From Shewanella sairae (GTDB lineage: Bacteria > Pseudomonadota > Gammaproteobacteria > Enterobacterales > Shewanellaceae), in contig NZ_JAKILT010000011.1 of NCBI RefSeq assembly GCF_023283535.1, positions 1-64,000 on the forward strand: DNA of 64,000 bases, given 5' to 3'. Positions within the stretch are counted from its first letter, which is position 1. The number at the start of each line of letters is the position of its first letter. Made by a program: the position numbers and the translations under genes. Under the pieces are notes generated by a model, which was not told where the DNA came from, did no database searches, and was given only the letters and a program-made list of their open reading frames with translations. Positions 18,801 to 28,442 of this stretch are shown in pieces.

Positions 18801-19615
18801 GTCACTTCCCAAGAATTCTAGAAGATGAAGTGGTGGGCATTGAGGCGCGTAAGCTGTTTAGCGACGGCAAAGCCATGCTAGACAAAATCATCAGTGAAAA
18901 ATGGCTTACTGCGAAAGCGGTTATTGGCTTGTTCCCAGCTAACACCGTTAACCATGACGATATTGAACTGTACACAGATGAAAGCCGCAGCGAACTTGAA
19001 TTGACGACTCATCACCTACGGATGCAGATTGAACGTGTTGGTAACGACAACTTCTGTTTAGCCGACTTTGTTGCGCCAAAAGACAGTGGTGTGGCCGATT
19101 ACATGGGCGGCTTTGCAGTCACAGCGGGTCATGGCATTGATGAGCATGTAGCTCGTTTTGAAGCTGACCACGATGACTACAGCGCGATTATGCTTAAGTG
19201 TTTAGCCGACCGTTTAGCCGAAGCCTTTGCCGAGCGTATGCATGAACGCGTACGTAAAGAGTTTTGGGGTTACGCAGCCGATGAAGCACTGGATAACGAA
19301 GCACTTATTCGTGAAAAATATAAAGGTATTCGCCCAGCTCCTGGTTACCCAGCATGCCCAGATCACACTGAAAAAGGCCTGCTGTGGGACTTATTAAAGC
19401 CTGATGAAACTATCGGCCTTAATATCACCGAAAGCTACGCCATGTTCCCAACGGCTGCGGTTTCTGGTTGGTACTTTGCTCATCCTAAGTCGCGCTATTT
19501 TGGCGTAACTAATATTGGTCGTGATCAAGTCGAAGATTATGCCGCCCGTAAAGGCATGAGCATAGAGGAAACCGAGCGCTGGCTAATGCCAGTGTTGGAC
19601 TATGACCCAGAGTAA
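15860..19615 (+). CDS. metH: B12-dependent methionine synthase MetH
   Basis: Transfers methyl from methyltetrahydrofolate to homocysteine through cobalamin. 1251 residues with all four modules: the homocysteine domain ([10 protein letters not shown] near 40; zinc ligands in GGCCGTTP near 327), the pterin domain (to about 650), the B12 cap and Rossmann domain with the cobalt-ligand motif DVHDIGKN (His about 780), and the SAM reactivation domain ending with [14 protein letters not shown]. About 20 N-terminal residues exceed E. coli MetH. RBS AGGAA. Transcribed divergently from cobC behind Met boxes, next to the genes supplying its cofactor. Confidence 0.97.
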   Translation: MATCTPTHALSAVAHTQDTAEKVLAVLTQKLQAGILILDGAMGTMIQDRKFEEQDFRGEPFKDWHCDVKGNNDMLVLTQPEAIKQIHKDYLLAGSDIIETNTFNATRIAMADYDMQAHSAEINLAGARLAREAANEVEAETGRQCYVAGVLGPTNRTCSISPDVNDPGYRNVSFDELVEAYIESINALIAGGADLIMVETIFDTLNAKAALFAIETVFDQQGFRLPIMISGTITDASGRTLTGQTTEAFYNSLRHVKPLSIGLNCALGPTELRPYVEELSKISECYVSAHPNAGLPNEFGGYDETPEQMAEVIQEWAEEGFLNIIGGCCGTTPDHIRVIREAVIKHSARVLPDIPVACRLSGLEPLTIDANSLFLNVGERTNVTGSAKFLRLIKTGEYEEALSVAREQVESGAQIIDINMDEGMLDGAETMHKFLNLIASEPDISRVPIMIDSSKWEVIEAGLKCIQGKGIVNSISLKEGEEKFIEQATLVKRYGAAAIVMAFDEVGQADTKARKVEICTRAYNVLVDKVGFPPEDIIFDPNIFAIATGIEEHDNYAVDFIEATAEIKRTLPHAMISGGVSNVSFSFRGNNPVREAIHAVFLYHAIQAGMDMGIVNAGQLAIYDDIDPELKARVEAIVQNLPCTVADTNNTELLLEVAEKFRGDGSQTVKKEDLEWRTKPVNERLAHALVKGITDYIDADTEEARQQATRPLDVIEGPLMDGMNIVGDLFGSGKMFLPQVVKSARVMKKAVAYLNPYIELEKVAGQSNGKILMVTVKGDVHDIGKNIVGVVLACNGYEVIDLGVMVPVEKIIEVATAENVDIIGMSGLITPSLDEMVHNVKSFHKAGLTIPSIIGGATCSKIHTAVKIAPHSPEGAIYIADASRAVPMVSKLINNDTRQATIDEAYAEYDMMREKRLSQTKRKEITSIEAARENRCQHDWQNYSPFVPNQLGRQVFDDYPLEDLVERIDWTPFFRSWELHGHFPRILEDEVVGIEARKLFSDGKAMLDKIISEKWLTAKAVIGLFPANTVNHDDIELYTDESRSELELTTHHLRMQIERVGNDNFCLADFVAPKDSGVADYMGGFAVTAGHGIDEHVARFEADHDDYSAIMLKCLADRLAEAFAERMHERVRKEFWGYAADEALDNEALIREKYKGIRPAPGYPACPDHTEKGLLWDLLKPDETIGLNITESYAMFPTAAVSGWYFAHPKSRYFGVTNIGRDQVEDYAARKGMSIEETERWLMPVLDYDPE

Positions 19616-19632
19616 TTGAATCCAGAGTAATT
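19606..19632 (+). repeat. Short duplication at the metH stop
   Basis: CCAGAGTAATT occurs at 19606-19616 and again 16 bases on at 19622-19632, so the metH stop region looks tandemly duplicated once. Confidence 0.4.
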
Positions 19633-19644
19633 AAAGCAAAAATT

Positions 19645-19665
19645 AAGCCCCTGAATAAGGGGCTT
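19645..19665 (+). terminator. Hairpin after metH
   Basis: AAGCCCCT (19645-19652) pairs with AGGGGCTT (19658-19665) over a 5-base loop, 30 bases past the stop. Only two T follow, so termination is probable but not ideal. Confidence 0.65.
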
Positions 19666-19764
19666 AACATAGAAAACAACGTAGTTTGCTAGGCAGCTTA
19701 CCTGTTCAGTTTAGTAAGCTTAACCTAAACTCAAAAGCGAATCTCAAAGGCTAAATTCACAGCC

Positions 19765-20505
19765 CTAGCTCACATTACTCATACAAGGTTTAATCATGCC
19801 TGTGGCGTCATCACCACTCAGCAATAACGCCTTATACTGATTTATATTTCTTTCAAGTTGCAGCATTAATCCTTCAGCGCCTTTAGCCGCTGTACTTTCA
19901 TATACTAAAGGCACCATAGTTAGATTATGCGCCTGAGCCTGAGCATCGACAAACTGCAACTGTGACCAGAATAAATTAGAGATAAGATGAAACAAACAGC
20001 TGCTGATCCCCTTGTGTCGCATTTCTGGTACCACATAAGCATAAAGTAAGTAACAACACACGCCCACATGCCGATCATCACAGGTATTGCCATCGGCATA
20101 CCAAGAATCAAGTAGGCCTATATTAAAGGTGACAAAAGCGATTGGGGTTTGTTGCTGCTCTTCTAAAAAAGCGACTAGTTGATAATGTCTTTGATGTCGA
20201 CTTTCTGAAAGGTGACTAACGGGTACAAGGCTCTTAAATATTTGATGGCTGATGGACTCATCATCAAGACTTTTACCACAAAAGTGCTGCTGTAAATCAG
20301 CTGATGTAATATGGGCTGGCGCATCATAAATACTCACGCAGGGGGCATTTAATAATGTATCGGTATCGACAGACGTAGGTGCGTGCAGGCGTAAATCTTT
20401 TTCGGCTAAGGTTTTGATAAACCCGCCTTGCAGTTGAAACTGGTTAAAATCATCCAGTAAATGAAACGAAGGAAATAACTGCGCCTTACTTTTATAAGAA
20501 GTCAT
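19765..20505 (-). CDS. GNAT-like acetyltransferase, substrate unknown
   Basis: About 246 residues. The segment YVVPEMRHKGISSCLFHLI near 155-175 resembles the acetyl-CoA-binding motif A of GNAT enzymes (R-x-x-G-x-G/S), preceded by strands with FVTFNIGLLD. The N-terminal 100 residues are not recognised. ATG 20505 is preferred over the in-frame GTG at 20517 because GGGG precedes it at usable distance. No neighbour hints at the substrate. Confidence 0.6.
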   Translation of the reverse strand: MTSYKSKAQLFPSFHLLDDFNQFQLQGGFIKTLAEKDLRLHAPTSVDTDTLLNAPCVSIYDAPAHITSADLQQHFCGKSLDDESISHQIFKSLVPVSHLSESRHQRHYQLVAFLEEQQQTPIAFVTFNIGLLDSWYADGNTCDDRHVGVCCYLLYAYVVPEMRHKGISSCLFHLISNLFWSQLQFVDAQAQAHNLTMVPLVYESTAAKGAEGLMLQLERNINQYKALLLSGDDATGMIKPCMSNVS

Positions 20506-20742
20506 AGACAACCCCACTTATAGCTGCGGTTACCTGTAAAATAAAACTTTTTTATCAATTGCTTATTAAGTCAAAAAGGCATACAGGCAACACACTTAGT
20601 TAACTCAATACCCATTAACTATAGGTTCTATATATTTGACTGTAAAACCCGTTGTCAGATAAAAAACAACTTATGGGCAAGATTGCAGATAAAAACCATA
20701 CCTACAACCAAAATTGTCATAGGTATGGCGATGATAGGAGAG

Positions 20743-21351
20743 TTAGTCCTTTTTAGCTACATGGGTTGCGATAGCATCCATAAGATCTGGGGATAAGCAG
20801 TCGTAAGGCTCTAAGCCAAGCGTCGTTAGACGCTCACGAATAGCAGGCATACTTTCAATCTCTGTTCCCGACTCAATAATAGATGATACAAACGCAGCAA
20901 ATTTTGGCTCAGCCCAACCTGCCTGCTTGCTTAATTCGGTATGAACAAAATCAAGACCGAAGAAAGGGTGGGCTTCATTATGTATACGGCCATACATGTG
21001 GACGCCACAATCTTTACAGGCATAGCGATTAATAGCCGCCTCAGAATCAACAACTTTAAGCTTAGTTTCATTCGCAATAACTTCTAGATTATCACGCGAA
21101 ATTACAGCGACTTGTGAAAACAACGCCTCTTTTGGCTTCCAGCACTTAGAACAGCCGCATACATGGTTATGTGCTGTTTGGGAGGCCAACTTTACTTTTA
21201 CCGGCTTACTCTTACAGTGACAGGTTAATGTCCCTCCTGTAAAAACAGGTAATTCGGTAAAAATGCCATTATCCACTGCAGGGTGAATAAGAACTTTAAC
21301 GGTTTTTTTACTTTTAAATAAACTCAATAATTTAGAAATCATAATCAACAT
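20743..21351 (-). CDS. Gfa family (glutathione-dependent formaldehyde-activating) protein
   Basis: 202 residues with the zinc-binding cysteines expected of Gfa/CENP-V domains: [22 protein letters not shown] and [10 protein letters not shown]. The length and the C-terminal [19 protein letters not shown] match S-(hydroxymethyl)glutathione synthase, which promotes the adduct of formaldehyde with glutathione. The usual neighbour, a class III alcohol dehydrogenase, is not in the window. No clear RBS; a second ATG lies three codons in (21342). Confidence 0.8.
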   Translation of the reverse strand: MLIMISKLLSLFKSKKTVKVLIHPAVDNGIFTELPVFTGGTLTCHCKSKPVKVKLASQTAHNHVCGCSKCWKPKEALFSQVAVISRDNLEVIANETKLKVVDSEAAINRYACKDCGVHMYGRIHNEAHPFFGLDFVHTELSKQAGWAEPKFAAFVSSIIESGTEIESMPAIRERLTTLGLEPYDCLSPDLMDAIATHVAKKD

Positions 21352-21691
21352 AAATAGGTATTTGGGTAACTTGAATCGTTGAACTATCGATTTCTAAATG
21401 TTTATTTAGACGCTCAATCAAAATGCGATATAAACATATACCTTGTGAGCTCGACTCTTGAACAACGGGCTTGAGTGCGAGCAATTATATGCAGATATAA
21501 AATCTTGATAAGTCCACTTAGAGGTAAAAGATTATTACCAAATGAGCGGCAATCTTTGTATTTCCGAGGAATTCAAAGCAAAATAACCCAATATTACCCT
21601 TGTGTAATAATATAAAAAGCATAAGCCTAAATACGCTTAATCCATTAACTGTTTATGCTGTTAATGGTTCGATAAGGTCAGTTGATAGCAA
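21352..21691. other. Intergenic, no gene recognised
   Basis: 340 bases between two leftward genes. The only structure noted is the inverted repeat CCATTAAC/GTTAATGG near the right-hand gene. The rest should hold the promoter of the Gfa gene. Confidence 0.5.
21642..21667 (-). terminator. Hairpin after the monooxygenase gene
   Basis: CCATTAAC (21642-21649) and GTTAATGG (21660-21667) pair across 10 bases, about 25 bases past the stop on the minus strand. AT-rich and without a T-run, so only a weak terminator candidate. Confidence 0.35.
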
Positions 21692-22741
21692 TCACGCAGC
21701 TTGCTTTGCTAAAATATGCGTCATTAAGTAATTCGCATCTTTCCAAACCCCGCCTAACGTTGCCGAGCCACGGGTATATAACCAAGGTAAACCAATAAAA
21801 AACAAGCCATCGATATCTTTACTCACACCGCGATAATTACTTGGGTAGTTCATTTCATCGAACGAGATGTCTTCAATCCAAAAAAAGTTAGGCTTAAAAC
21901 CTGTCGCCCATATAATATTCTTAATGCTGCTTACACTGCCTTTTTGAAACTTGATACTGCAATCATCAGCTGACAGGGTCCTGCCCATATGCAGCACATT
22001 GTCTTTTGCCAGCAAAGACTTCACATCAGTGCCTATTACCGGTTGTACGCCTTTACTTAACCACTGACCGATTTTGCTATAACGGTTAACCGACAAAAAG
22101 CCTATCTTAGTAAACCACCACCAAAGGGTTTTACCTAAAAAGGTCTGCGGAATAGCAGGGATTTTATCCGTACCGGAAAAGTGTACTTTGCGTCCGGTAT
22201 CGGCGATTTCCGATAAAATTTGCACGCCGGAATCGCCCGCGCCAACAACTAAGCAATCGCCCTCTTGCAGTTGAGCCGGACTTTTATAGTTCTCACTATG
22301 AATTTGCTTCACATCTTTAGCGATGTCCGCATGACAAGGAGGTGTATACGGAGTATGGAACGGGCCGGTGGCGATAATAAGCTGCTTAGCTTGATAATTT
22401 GCCGTCGCACTAGTGATCTCAAAGATGCCATTCACTTTCTTTACCGAGATGATTTTTTGATTAAATTCAATCGGTATCGAAAACTTATCGGCATAACTTT
22501 TTAAGTAATCCGCCACTTCATATTTATTAGGGTAATAGCCTTTTGGGAACGGAAACGGCATGCCCGGTAAGTGGTTATATTCGGTTGGGGTAAACAGTTT
22601 CAATGAGTCCCAACGCTTTAGCCAAGGCGCACCGATATGCTCGTTGGCATCTAAAATAAGGTAGTCTTTTTTATGCTGCGATAAGTTATAGGCCATAGAC
22701 AAGCCAGACTGACCCGCGCCGATAATGATAAATTCTTTCAT
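21692..22741 (-). CDS. Flavin-containing monooxygenase-like oxidoreductase
   Basis: 349 residues with an N-terminal FAD Rossmann motif IIIGAGQSGLSMAYNL and a second NADPH motif VVGAGDSGVQIL near 165, as in single-component flavoprotein monooxygenases of the CzcO/YhhW type. The conserved ATG-like segment IIWATGFKPNFFWI lies near 285. Cytoplasmic; the substrate is not predictable. ATG 22741 has GGAAA before it and starts directly at the Rossmann strand; a longer frame to 22783 lacks an RBS. Confidence 0.8.
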   Translation of the reverse strand: MKEFIIIGAGQSGLSMAYNLSQHKKDYLILDANEHIGAPWLKRWDSLKLFTPTEYNHLPGMPFPFPKGYYPNKYEVADYLKSYADKFSIPIEFNQKIISVKKVNGIFEITSATANYQAKQLIIATGPFHTPYTPPCHADIAKDVKQIHSENYKSPAQLQEGDCLVVGAGDSGVQILSEIADTGRKVHFSGTDKIPAIPQTFLGKTLWWWFTKIGFLSVNRYSKIGQWLSKGVQPVIGTDVKSLLAKDNVLHMGRTLSADDCSIKFQKGSVSSIKNIIWATGFKPNFFWIEDISFDEMNYPSNYRGVSKDIDGLFFIGLPWLYTRGSATLGGVWKDANYLMTHILAKQAA

Positions 22742-23031
22742 AATTTCCAACTGCATATGTTTTATTTTTATTATGCCAAGCATGATAACAGAACATCAGC
22801 ATAGAACCTGATTTAGCCAAAAAATAGTCAAGGGGGGGACTGTAAAGAACAGCGAAATTGAACAGTGACTCCTACCGTTAACAATCAATACTAGGCTTTT
22901 AACATTGTCATCGCTAAAAGCTGCAGAGATCTCATTTTGTGCTAAATTGCAGTGCTATAGTCAAATGAGTAAGTCAAAAAGATTTAAATAGAATATCCCA
23001 GTATTTCAATTCAGTAGGTCTAGGAGCAACT

Positions 23032-23286
23032 ATGTTAAATGAAAATCACGCGCTTATTTTCGACTTTCCAGAATTTAAACAAGACATTGTTTATTTGAAC
23101 TATACCGACCAAGAGTTCGACAAGCTTTCCAAGCAATACCACCTACTCGATTATGATATTCGTCAGTTAGAAATCGCCGGTAGCCCTACCGATGACGAAC
23201 ATATGCACCAACTCAAAGTACAACGCGCTAACTTAAAAGATGTTTTATTCCATAAGCTTCAAGCCCACCATAGCGAATCGAAGTAA
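23032..23286 (+). CDS. DUF465 (YdcH-like) small protein
   Basis: 84 residues, charged and predicted helical hairpin, of the DUF465/YdcH type (FDKLSKQYHLLDYDIRQLE with later LKVQRANLKDVLFHKLQ). The family has no established function. Strong RBS AGGAG seven bases before the ATG. Monocistronic, with a hairpin after it. Confidence 0.8.
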   Translation: MLNENHALIFDFPEFKQDIVYLNYTDQEFDKLSKQYHLLDYDIRQLEIAGSPTDDEHMHQLKVQRANLKDVLFHKLQAHHSESK

Positions 23287-23340
23287 CAAATTTTTGAAAA
23301 ATACCGAGCGCATTCAGCTCTGCATATAACAGTCAAAAAT

Positions 23341-23375
23341 AAGCCAAAAGGCAGTAACGCTAACTTTTTGGCTTT
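23341..23375 (+). terminator. Terminator-like hairpin after the DUF465 gene
   Basis: AAGCCAAAA (23341-23349) pairs with TTTTGGCTT (23366-23374) with a 16-base loop; T-rich sequence follows after a few A. Confidence 0.55.
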
Positions 23376-23574
23376 AAAATCTTTTTCTAATCATCTCTTA
23401 TTGCCACTAAACTCAGCCTAGTGACCTTTAGGGTTAAACAACTGCGTACGAAATAGCTAGAAAATACGTGCTTAAGGCAGATTTTGTGTTAGGCAGCCAA
23501 TGAATCCTCTGGTCTTATTTGTTGTTAGGCTCTTTCGCAACTAGCTTAATGAGTGCTAATATTGACCGTTAACA

Positions 23575-23641
23575 CTTCGTATAATCTCAATGATATGGTT
23601 TGAGAGTTTCTACCAAGAGCCCTAAACTCTTGATTATGAAG
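23575..23641 (+). ncRNA. Purine riboswitch, adenine type
   Basis: The three-way junction is readable: P1 from CTTC (23575) to GAAG (ending 23641), TATAATCTCAATGATATGG, the loop arms TGAGAGTTTCTACC and AGAGCCCTAAACTCT, then TTGATTATGAAG. The base that reads the ligand is T in TTGATTATG, as in adenine-sensing add riboswitches, rather than C as in guanine ones. It lies 110 bases before the add ATG and should switch on adenosine deaminase when adenine is high. Confidence 0.92.
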
Positions 23642-23751
23642 ACTTTACTTTATGTAATGCTAACTATGTAATATTGCTTATATTTTGCGCTGCAAGGTAT
23701 AAATGATTATTTGCCTATAGTTGGTATAACCACTTAATAAAGGAGAGCTTC

Positions 23752-24747
23752 ATGAATTTTCTACAGCTACCTAAAATTGATCTTCATTGCCACCTAGACG
23801 GTAGCGTACGTCCGCAAACGGTTATCGACCTTGCTAAAATCCAAGGCACAGCTATTCCTAGCGATAACGTTGACGAGATAAAAGCGCTAATGGTGGCGCC
23901 TGAATCTTGCCCAAACCTCGATGAATATCTAACTCGCTTTGCACTGCCGGTATCGGTTATGCAAACAGAAGCGGCATTAGAGCGTATTTCGTTTGAGCTA
24001 TTTGAAGACGCAGCAAAAGAAAACGTGAAGTACCTAGAAGTCCGTTTTGGCCCACAATTACATCGTAAGCAAGGCCTTAACTTTGAGCAGATCATTGGCA
24101 GCGTTGTCAAAGGTATGCGCAGAGCTGAAGCCCAATACAACATTAAGGGTAACTACATCCTATCGATTATTAAGGTGCTACCAAAAGATGACATCAATGA
24201 TGTGATTGACGCTGGTGCTAAGTTCCTTGATAACGGTGTCGTTGCATTCGACTTAGCAGCAAGTGAAGAGCCAGGCTTTTGCCATGAGTACATTCCTTAC
24301 GCTAAGTACGCGTTAGAAAAAGGCTACCGCATTACAATTCATGCCGGTGAGCAAGGTGTAGGTCAAAACGTGTATGACGCCATTGCGTTACTAGGCGCTG
24401 AACGTATTGGACACGGTATTCATATTAACAGCCACAAACAAGCGTACGATTTAGTGCGTGCTGAAGCCGTTGCGTTAGAAACCTGCCCAAGCAGTAATGT
24501 GCAAACTAAGGCGGTTGAGAATCTAGAAAGCCACCCGTTTGGTGATTTCTACCGTGATGGCTTACTGGTTACTATTAACACAGATAACCGTACAGTGTCT
24601 GACACCACCATGACTAAAGAACTTCAGCTTGCAGTAGAGAAATTTAACTTAACCGAACAAGATTACATGGCTATCTACAAAATCAGCGCGAACAACTCAT
24701 TCGCATCTGATGCTGTAAAACAACATCTATTACAGTTTGTTGCGTAA
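23752..24747 (+). CDS. add: Adenosine deaminase
   Basis: Deaminates adenosine and deoxyadenosine to inosine forms in purine salvage. Metal ligands are visible in [22 protein letters not shown] (His), ERIGHGI and the Asp of [12 protein letters not shown]; the catalytic Glu lies in HAGE. 331 residues, like E. coli Add (333). RBS AAAGGAGAG. The adenine riboswitch directly upstream confirms the assignment. Confidence 0.96.
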   Translation: MNFLQLPKIDLHCHLDGSVRPQTVIDLAKIQGTAIPSDNVDEIKALMVAPESCPNLDEYLTRFALPVSVMQTEAALERISFELFEDAAKENVKYLEVRFGPQLHRKQGLNFEQIIGSVVKGMRRAEAQYNIKGNYILSIIKVLPKDDINDVIDAGAKFLDNGVVAFDLAASEEPGFCHEYIPYAKYALEKGYRITIHAGEQGVGQNVYDAIALLGAERIGHGIHINSHKQAYDLVRAEAVALETCPSSNVQTKAVENLESHPFGDFYRDGLLVTINTDNRTVSDTTMTKELQLAVEKFNLTEQDYMAIYKISANNSFASDAVKQHLLQFVA

Positions 24748-24771
24748 GCTTCATTAGCAAATTGCTAGCCC

Positions 24772-24801
24772 TTTAGCGAGTACAACTATGTGCTCGCTAA
24801 A
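24772..24801 (+). terminator. Hairpin after add
   Basis: TTTAGCGAG (24772-24780) pairs with CTCGCTAAA (24793-24801) across 12 bases, 24 bases past the stop. No T-run, so efficiency is doubtful. Confidence 0.5.
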
Positions 24802-24940
24802 CCCTCCCTCCCTAGGACTCATCAACAACCCATTTCAGTGACAAATATAGCGAGATTTAGATCGCAAATCGCTTAATTACTCATCGCTAAAACGCCTTAT
24901 TGCTATAAAATGCCGCACCCCAATTTACTGGTCACCTTCC

Positions 24941-25693
24941 TTGCAAACTGCAACAACCAACGCGTTATATACTGACTTATCGAGTTACTACAATTTAATG
25001 TGTGCTGATATCGACTATCTTGCACAAAGCGAGTGTATTCGCAGACATCATCAGCTCTTTGGTAATGGTGGCAAACGTCATTTAGATCTTGCTTGCGGCA
25101 CAGGTCCACATGTAAGGCATTTCATCGATAATGGTTATCAAAGCCAAGGGTTAGATATTAACCAACCTATGCTTGATATTGCCAAGTTACATTGCCCAGA
25201 AGCTGAGTTTAGCCTGCAAGATATGTGTGATTTTAAGGTCGATGAAAAACTGGATTTGATTACCTGTTTTCTATACTCCATTCACTATAGCGATGGAATT
25301 GAAAAGCTAAAACAGTGTATTGCTAGCGCACATCAAGCACTCAACATGGGTGGTGTTTTTTGCTTTAACGTTGTCGAAAAAAGCATGATTGTGAACAACT
25401 CGTTTGCCCAATATCAACTAGAACATGAAAATAGCCAGTTTACCTTTAGCTCAGGTTGGGACTATTGCGGCGAAGGCGAAAGGCAATCACTCAAAGTGAG
25501 CATTGAGAAAACCACCGATCTCATTAGTCAGTCATGGCAAGACGAGCACCCTATGGTTGCCGTCAGCTTTGCAGAGCTTAAACAACTTCTTGCCCCCTAC
25601 TTTGAGGTGCATATGTTTGAGCATGATTATGAAAAAATTCTGGCTTGGGATGGCCATTCAGGTAATGCTATTTTTACCTGTGTAAAAATTTAA
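24941..25693 (+). CDS. SAM-dependent class I methyltransferase, substrate unknown
   Basis: 250 residues, Rossmann-type methyltransferase: motif I HLDLACGTGPHVRHF near 50-60, acidic SAM contact GLDINQPMLDIA, and LDLITCFLYSIHY as motif IV. The YYNLM segment before motif I is typical, so translation must begin upstream of the first ATG (24998). The best start is TTG at 24941, without an obvious RBS, so the start is uncertain. No context clue to the substrate. Confidence 0.75.
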   Translation: MQTATTNALYTDLSSYYNLMCADIDYLAQSECIRRHHQLFGNGGKRHLDLACGTGPHVRHFIDNGYQSQGLDINQPMLDIAKLHCPEAEFSLQDMCDFKVDEKLDLITCFLYSIHYSDGIEKLKQCIASAHQALNMGGVFCFNVVEKSMIVNNSFAQYQLEHENSQFTFSSGWDYCGEGERQSLKVSIEKTTDLISQSWQDEHPMVAVSFAELKQLLAPYFEVHMFEHDYEKILAWDGHSGNAIFTCVKI

Positions 25694-25728
25694 CCCTCGC
25701 TCGGCACACATTGTTAGCCAAGTCGAAG

Positions 25729-25766
25729 TTAGCCCCTATTATCGTGAGCGGTTTATTAGGGGCTAA
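25729..25766 (+). terminator. Inverted repeat after the methyltransferase gene
   Basis: TTAGCCCCTA (25729-25738) and TAGGGGCTAA (25757-25766) with an 18-base loop, 33 bases past the stop. No T-run follows. Confidence 0.45.
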
Positions 25767-25995
25767 ACCATAAGTTACTCTACTGACTTATCCCGCCCAC
25801 TTAATCCCCTTTTTAGTTTTCACTAACTATTGCTAGCGCTTGATAAAAACATGCATCAGCTCAACTCACTAAATATTCATTTCTACTGATATTCTAATCA
25901 ACAGCTCAAACTGTAAATCAAAGCCATAACCTTTGTTAATACCTAGTTAACAGCAGCATCTAAACGTTCAAACCTTAACCATAAAAACAAATCAC

Positions 25996-26034
25996 ACTGA
26001 ATTTTTAGTCATTACTTATGAATAACTATTGATT
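25996..26034 (+). promoter_or_regulatory. Tandem ARG boxes (ArgR operator)
   Basis: Two 18-bp units, 25996-26013 and 26017-26034, separated by exactly 3 bases. Their cores TGAATTTTTAGTCA and TGAATAACTATTGA each miss the TGAATwwwwATTCA consensus by one base. This is the classic geometry for one ArgR hexamer. It places the downstream ABC transporter under arginine control. Confidence 0.75.
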
Positions 26035-26093
26035 TATTTTGGTGTCAGTTTATAGTCGTCACCAGTTAAGTAATTTGATTAAGAGAGTTTGAG

Positions 26094-26831
26094 ATGAAGC
26101 GGTCAGTGACAGGTTTAGTAAGTTTAGGGTTAGCAAGCGTTCTATTATTGGCTGGCTGTGGCAAGAGCGATGATGTACTTGTAGTAGGCACTAATGCCAC
26201 CTTCCCGCCTTTTGAATATGTGGGTGGTGTAAGCGGCGATGAGATTAAAGGTTTTGACATCGACTTAGCTAAGCAAATTGCTAAAGATGCAGGTAAGACC
26301 CTCAAAGTTGAAAATATGAACTTTGACTCACTCATCGTTGCATTAAACGCGGGCAAAATTGATTTTATCGCCTCAGGTATGACTATCACACCTGAGCGTC
26401 AAGCAAGTGTTGACTTCTCAGCACCATATTACGAAGCAACCCAACTGGTGTTGGTGAATAAAGATAACACCAGTATCAACAGCACTGATGATCTAAAAGA
26501 TAAGCATATTGCAGTACAACTTGGCTCAACTGGCGACATTATGGCAAAGACCTATAGCCAGAACGTCACTGCTTTCAACACAGGTTTTGAAGCGGTAATG
26601 GAACTGAAAAATAATAAAGTCGATTTAGTACTATTTGATAGCGAGCCGGCGATAAGCTTTTTGAATAAAAACCCACAATTGAAAATGGTGAAGTTGGACT
26701 TTGATGCCGAGTTTTATGGCTTAGCAGTACCTAAAGGCAAAACAGAGCTATTAAATAGTATCAACACCACCCTTAAATCCATGAAAAGCAATGGCGAGTA
26801 CGATGCCCTTGTGACCAAATACATGAAGTGA
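26094..26831 (+). CDS. Amino-acid ABC transporter substrate-binding lipoprotein
   Basis: 245 residues, class 3 (GlnH/ArtJ-like) binding protein with lipobox LLAGC (Cys 22), so anchored to a membrane. The ligand-pocket features VGTNATFPPFEY, GFDIDLAKQIAK, GMTITPERQASVDFSAPYY are typical of polar amino acid binders. The ARG boxes upstream suggest arginine or another basic amino acid; the protein alone would not tell it from glutamine. First gene of a three-gene operon. Confidence 0.88.
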   Translation: MKRSVTGLVSLGLASVLLLAGCGKSDDVLVVGTNATFPPFEYVGGVSGDEIKGFDIDLAKQIAKDAGKTLKVENMNFDSLIVALNAGKIDFIASGMTITPERQASVDFSAPYYEATQLVLVNKDNTSINSTDDLKDKHIAVQLGSTGDIMAKTYSQNVTAFNTGFEAVMELKNNKVDLVLFDSEPAISFLNKNPQLKMVKLDFDAEFYGLAVPKGKTELLNSINTTLKSMKSNGEYDALVTKYMK

Positions 26832-26838
26832 GCAACTG

Positions 26839-27519
26839 ATGATTGATGCAATAAACTCTTCTTTATTTACGCCCATTGGCTCAGACGGTTTAATCGGGAT
26901 CTATCTCATCTTAAACGGCTTGAAAGTCACGTTAATCGTTACCTTCTTTGCCATGATAATGGGTTCTGTACTCGGCGTTGCCACCACCTTAATGAAGATG
27001 TCATCAAAGTGGTATTTTAGCTGGCCAGCCAATTTATATGTAAGCGTGATACGCGGTACACCAGTGGTTGTGCAGTTAGTGATCCTTTACTTCATCGTAC
27101 TGGCATCACTCGATGTAGATAAAATCACTGCAGCTATTATAGCCTTTGGCCTTAACAGTGGTGCGTATATCTCTGAAATCATCAGAGCCGGGATCCAAGC
27201 TGTAGACAAAGGCCAAATGGAGGCGGCGAGATCACTCGGTTTATCGCATTGGTCAACCATGAAAGAAGTGATTTTACCCCAAGCGATTAAGAACATTCTG
27301 CCATCGCTAGGTAACGAGTTTATTGTATTGCTCAAAGAGACTGCGGTTATTGGCTTTATCGGCGGTGTCGACTTAATGCGGGCAGGTGAAATTATCCGTA
27401 GCCGTACCTTTGAAGACAGCGTACCGCTATTTACCTGTGCCATTATTTACTTGCTACTGACGTATATCTTCACCTTTATGCTATCTAGATTCGAAACGAG
27501 GCTAAAACAAAGTGATTAA
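26839..27519 (+). CDS. Amino-acid ABC transporter permease
   Basis: 226 residues, His/Glu/Gln/Arg family permease with five or so membrane helices. The EAA loop [35 protein letters not shown] lies near 130-160 and binds the ATPase. A single permease gene suggests a homodimer. It begins seven bases after the binding protein gene and overlaps the ATPase gene by eight bases. Confidence 0.9.
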   Translation: MIDAINSSLFTPIGSDGLIGIYLILNGLKVTLIVTFFAMIMGSVLGVATTLMKMSSKWYFSWPANLYVSVIRGTPVVVQLVILYFIVLASLDVDKITAAIIAFGLNSGAYISEIIRAGIQAVDKGQMEAARSLGLSHWSTMKEVILPQAIKNILPSLGNEFIVLLKETAVIGFIGGVDLMRAGEIIRSRTFEDSVPLFTCAIIYLLLTYIFTFMLSRFETRLKQSD

Positions 27520-28237
27520 AATAAATAACTTACATAAAAGCTTTGGCGACAACCAAGTACTCAAAGGCATTAGCGAGCAAATTAATAAAGGCGAAGTAGT
27601 CAGCGTTATTGGTCCATCTGGGAGCGGTAAAAGTACCTTTTTACGTTGTATCAACTTACTAGAGCAACCAACTCAAGGTGATATTTTCATTGATGGTCAA
27701 TCCATTACCGCCGCAGGGGCTTGCGTTGACAAGTTAAGACAAAAAGTCGGTATGGTGTTTCAAAACTTTAATCTGTTCCCTCATAAAACAGTTAAACAAA
27801 ACATCATGCTAGCTCCAGTGAAGTTAGGTGTGATGAACCAGCAACAAGCGGGCGCAGAAGCCGATAGATTGCTAACCCTAGTGGGCTTAAAAGACAAAGC
27901 CGATGCCTATCCATCAAGCTTATCTGGCGGGCAAAAGCAGCGTGTTGCCATTGCAAGAGCGTTAGCCATGAAGCCAGAGCTTATGTTATTTGACGAACCA
28001 ACATCAGCACTCGACCCTGAGATGGTTGGCGATGTACTCGATGTGATGAAATCACTCGCGGAAGATGGCATGACAATGGTGATTGTTACCCATGAAATGG
28101 GTTTTGCACGGGACGTATCCGATAGAGTGATCTTTATGGATGGTGGTTATATCGTCGAGCAAAGCGAACCTGAAGCCTTATTTAGCAAGCCTAAAGAGGC
28201 CAGAACTCAAGAGTTTTTAAGTAAAGTACTACGATAA
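27512..28237 (+). CDS. Amino-acid ABC transporter ATPase
   Basis: 241 residues, GlnQ/ArtP-type ATPase: Walker [11 protein letters not shown]-loop [10 protein letters not shown], signature LSGGQKQR, Walker [15 protein letters not shown], and switch His in VTHEMGFA. The start is GTG at 27512 inside the permease stop (GTGATTAA), so translation is coupled. Last gene of the operon, followed by a terminator. Confidence 0.92.
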   Translation: MIKINNLHKSFGDNQVLKGISEQINKGEVVSVIGPSGSGKSTFLRCINLLEQPTQGDIFIDGQSITAAGACVDKLRQKVGMVFQNFNLFPHKTVKQNIMLAPVKLGVMNQQQAGAEADRLLTLVGLKDKADAYPSSLSGGQKQRVAIARALAMKPELMLFDEPTSALDPEMVGDVLDVMKSLAEDGMTMVIVTHEMGFARDVSDRVIFMDGGYIVEQSEPEALFSKPKEARTQEFLSKVLR

Positions 28238-28286
28238 GCTTAACCGCTATGTTGCTGGCATTTGAGCAAGATTGTCACCCCAAATT

Positions 28287-28317
28287 GCCGCCTCTTTAAG
28301 AGGCGGCGTTATCTTTT
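28287..28317 (+). terminator. Terminator after the transporter operon
   Basis: GCCGCCTC (28287-28294) pairs with GAGGCGGC (28300-28307), loop TTTAA, followed by GTTATCTTTT. Confidence 0.75.
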
Positions 28318-28375
28318 AAAAGTAAGGTGAAGACTCCAGCCCCAAGCAATACATCTCGTTCGGCTTACATTAATT

Positions 28376-28431
28376 AGCTTGAATAACTGAGCCTGAGTTA
28401 CTGAGCTTGAGTTACTAAGCTTGAGGCACCG
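28376..28431. repeat. Four 14-bp tandem repeats
   Basis: Units at 28376, 28390, 28404 and 28418 follow the pattern AGCTTGAGTTACTG with one to five changes each. They lie between convergent genes, 12 bases past the stop of the Sel1 gene. Confidence 0.7.
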
Positions 28432-28442
28432 AACTTTCTAAA

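Larger units (their letters stand above)
23287..23751. other. Intergenic region before add
   Basis: 465 bases. It contains the hairpin after the DUF465 gene and the purine riboswitch at 23575-23641, then a 110-base leader. No further gene recognised. Confidence 0.7.
25694..26093. other. Intergenic region before the amino-acid transporter
   Basis: 400 bases. A 10-bp inverted repeat TTAGCCCCTA/TAGGGGCTAA at 25729-25766 may end the methyltransferase transcript. Two ARG boxes lie at 25996-26034. No gene recognised. Confidence 0.6.
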
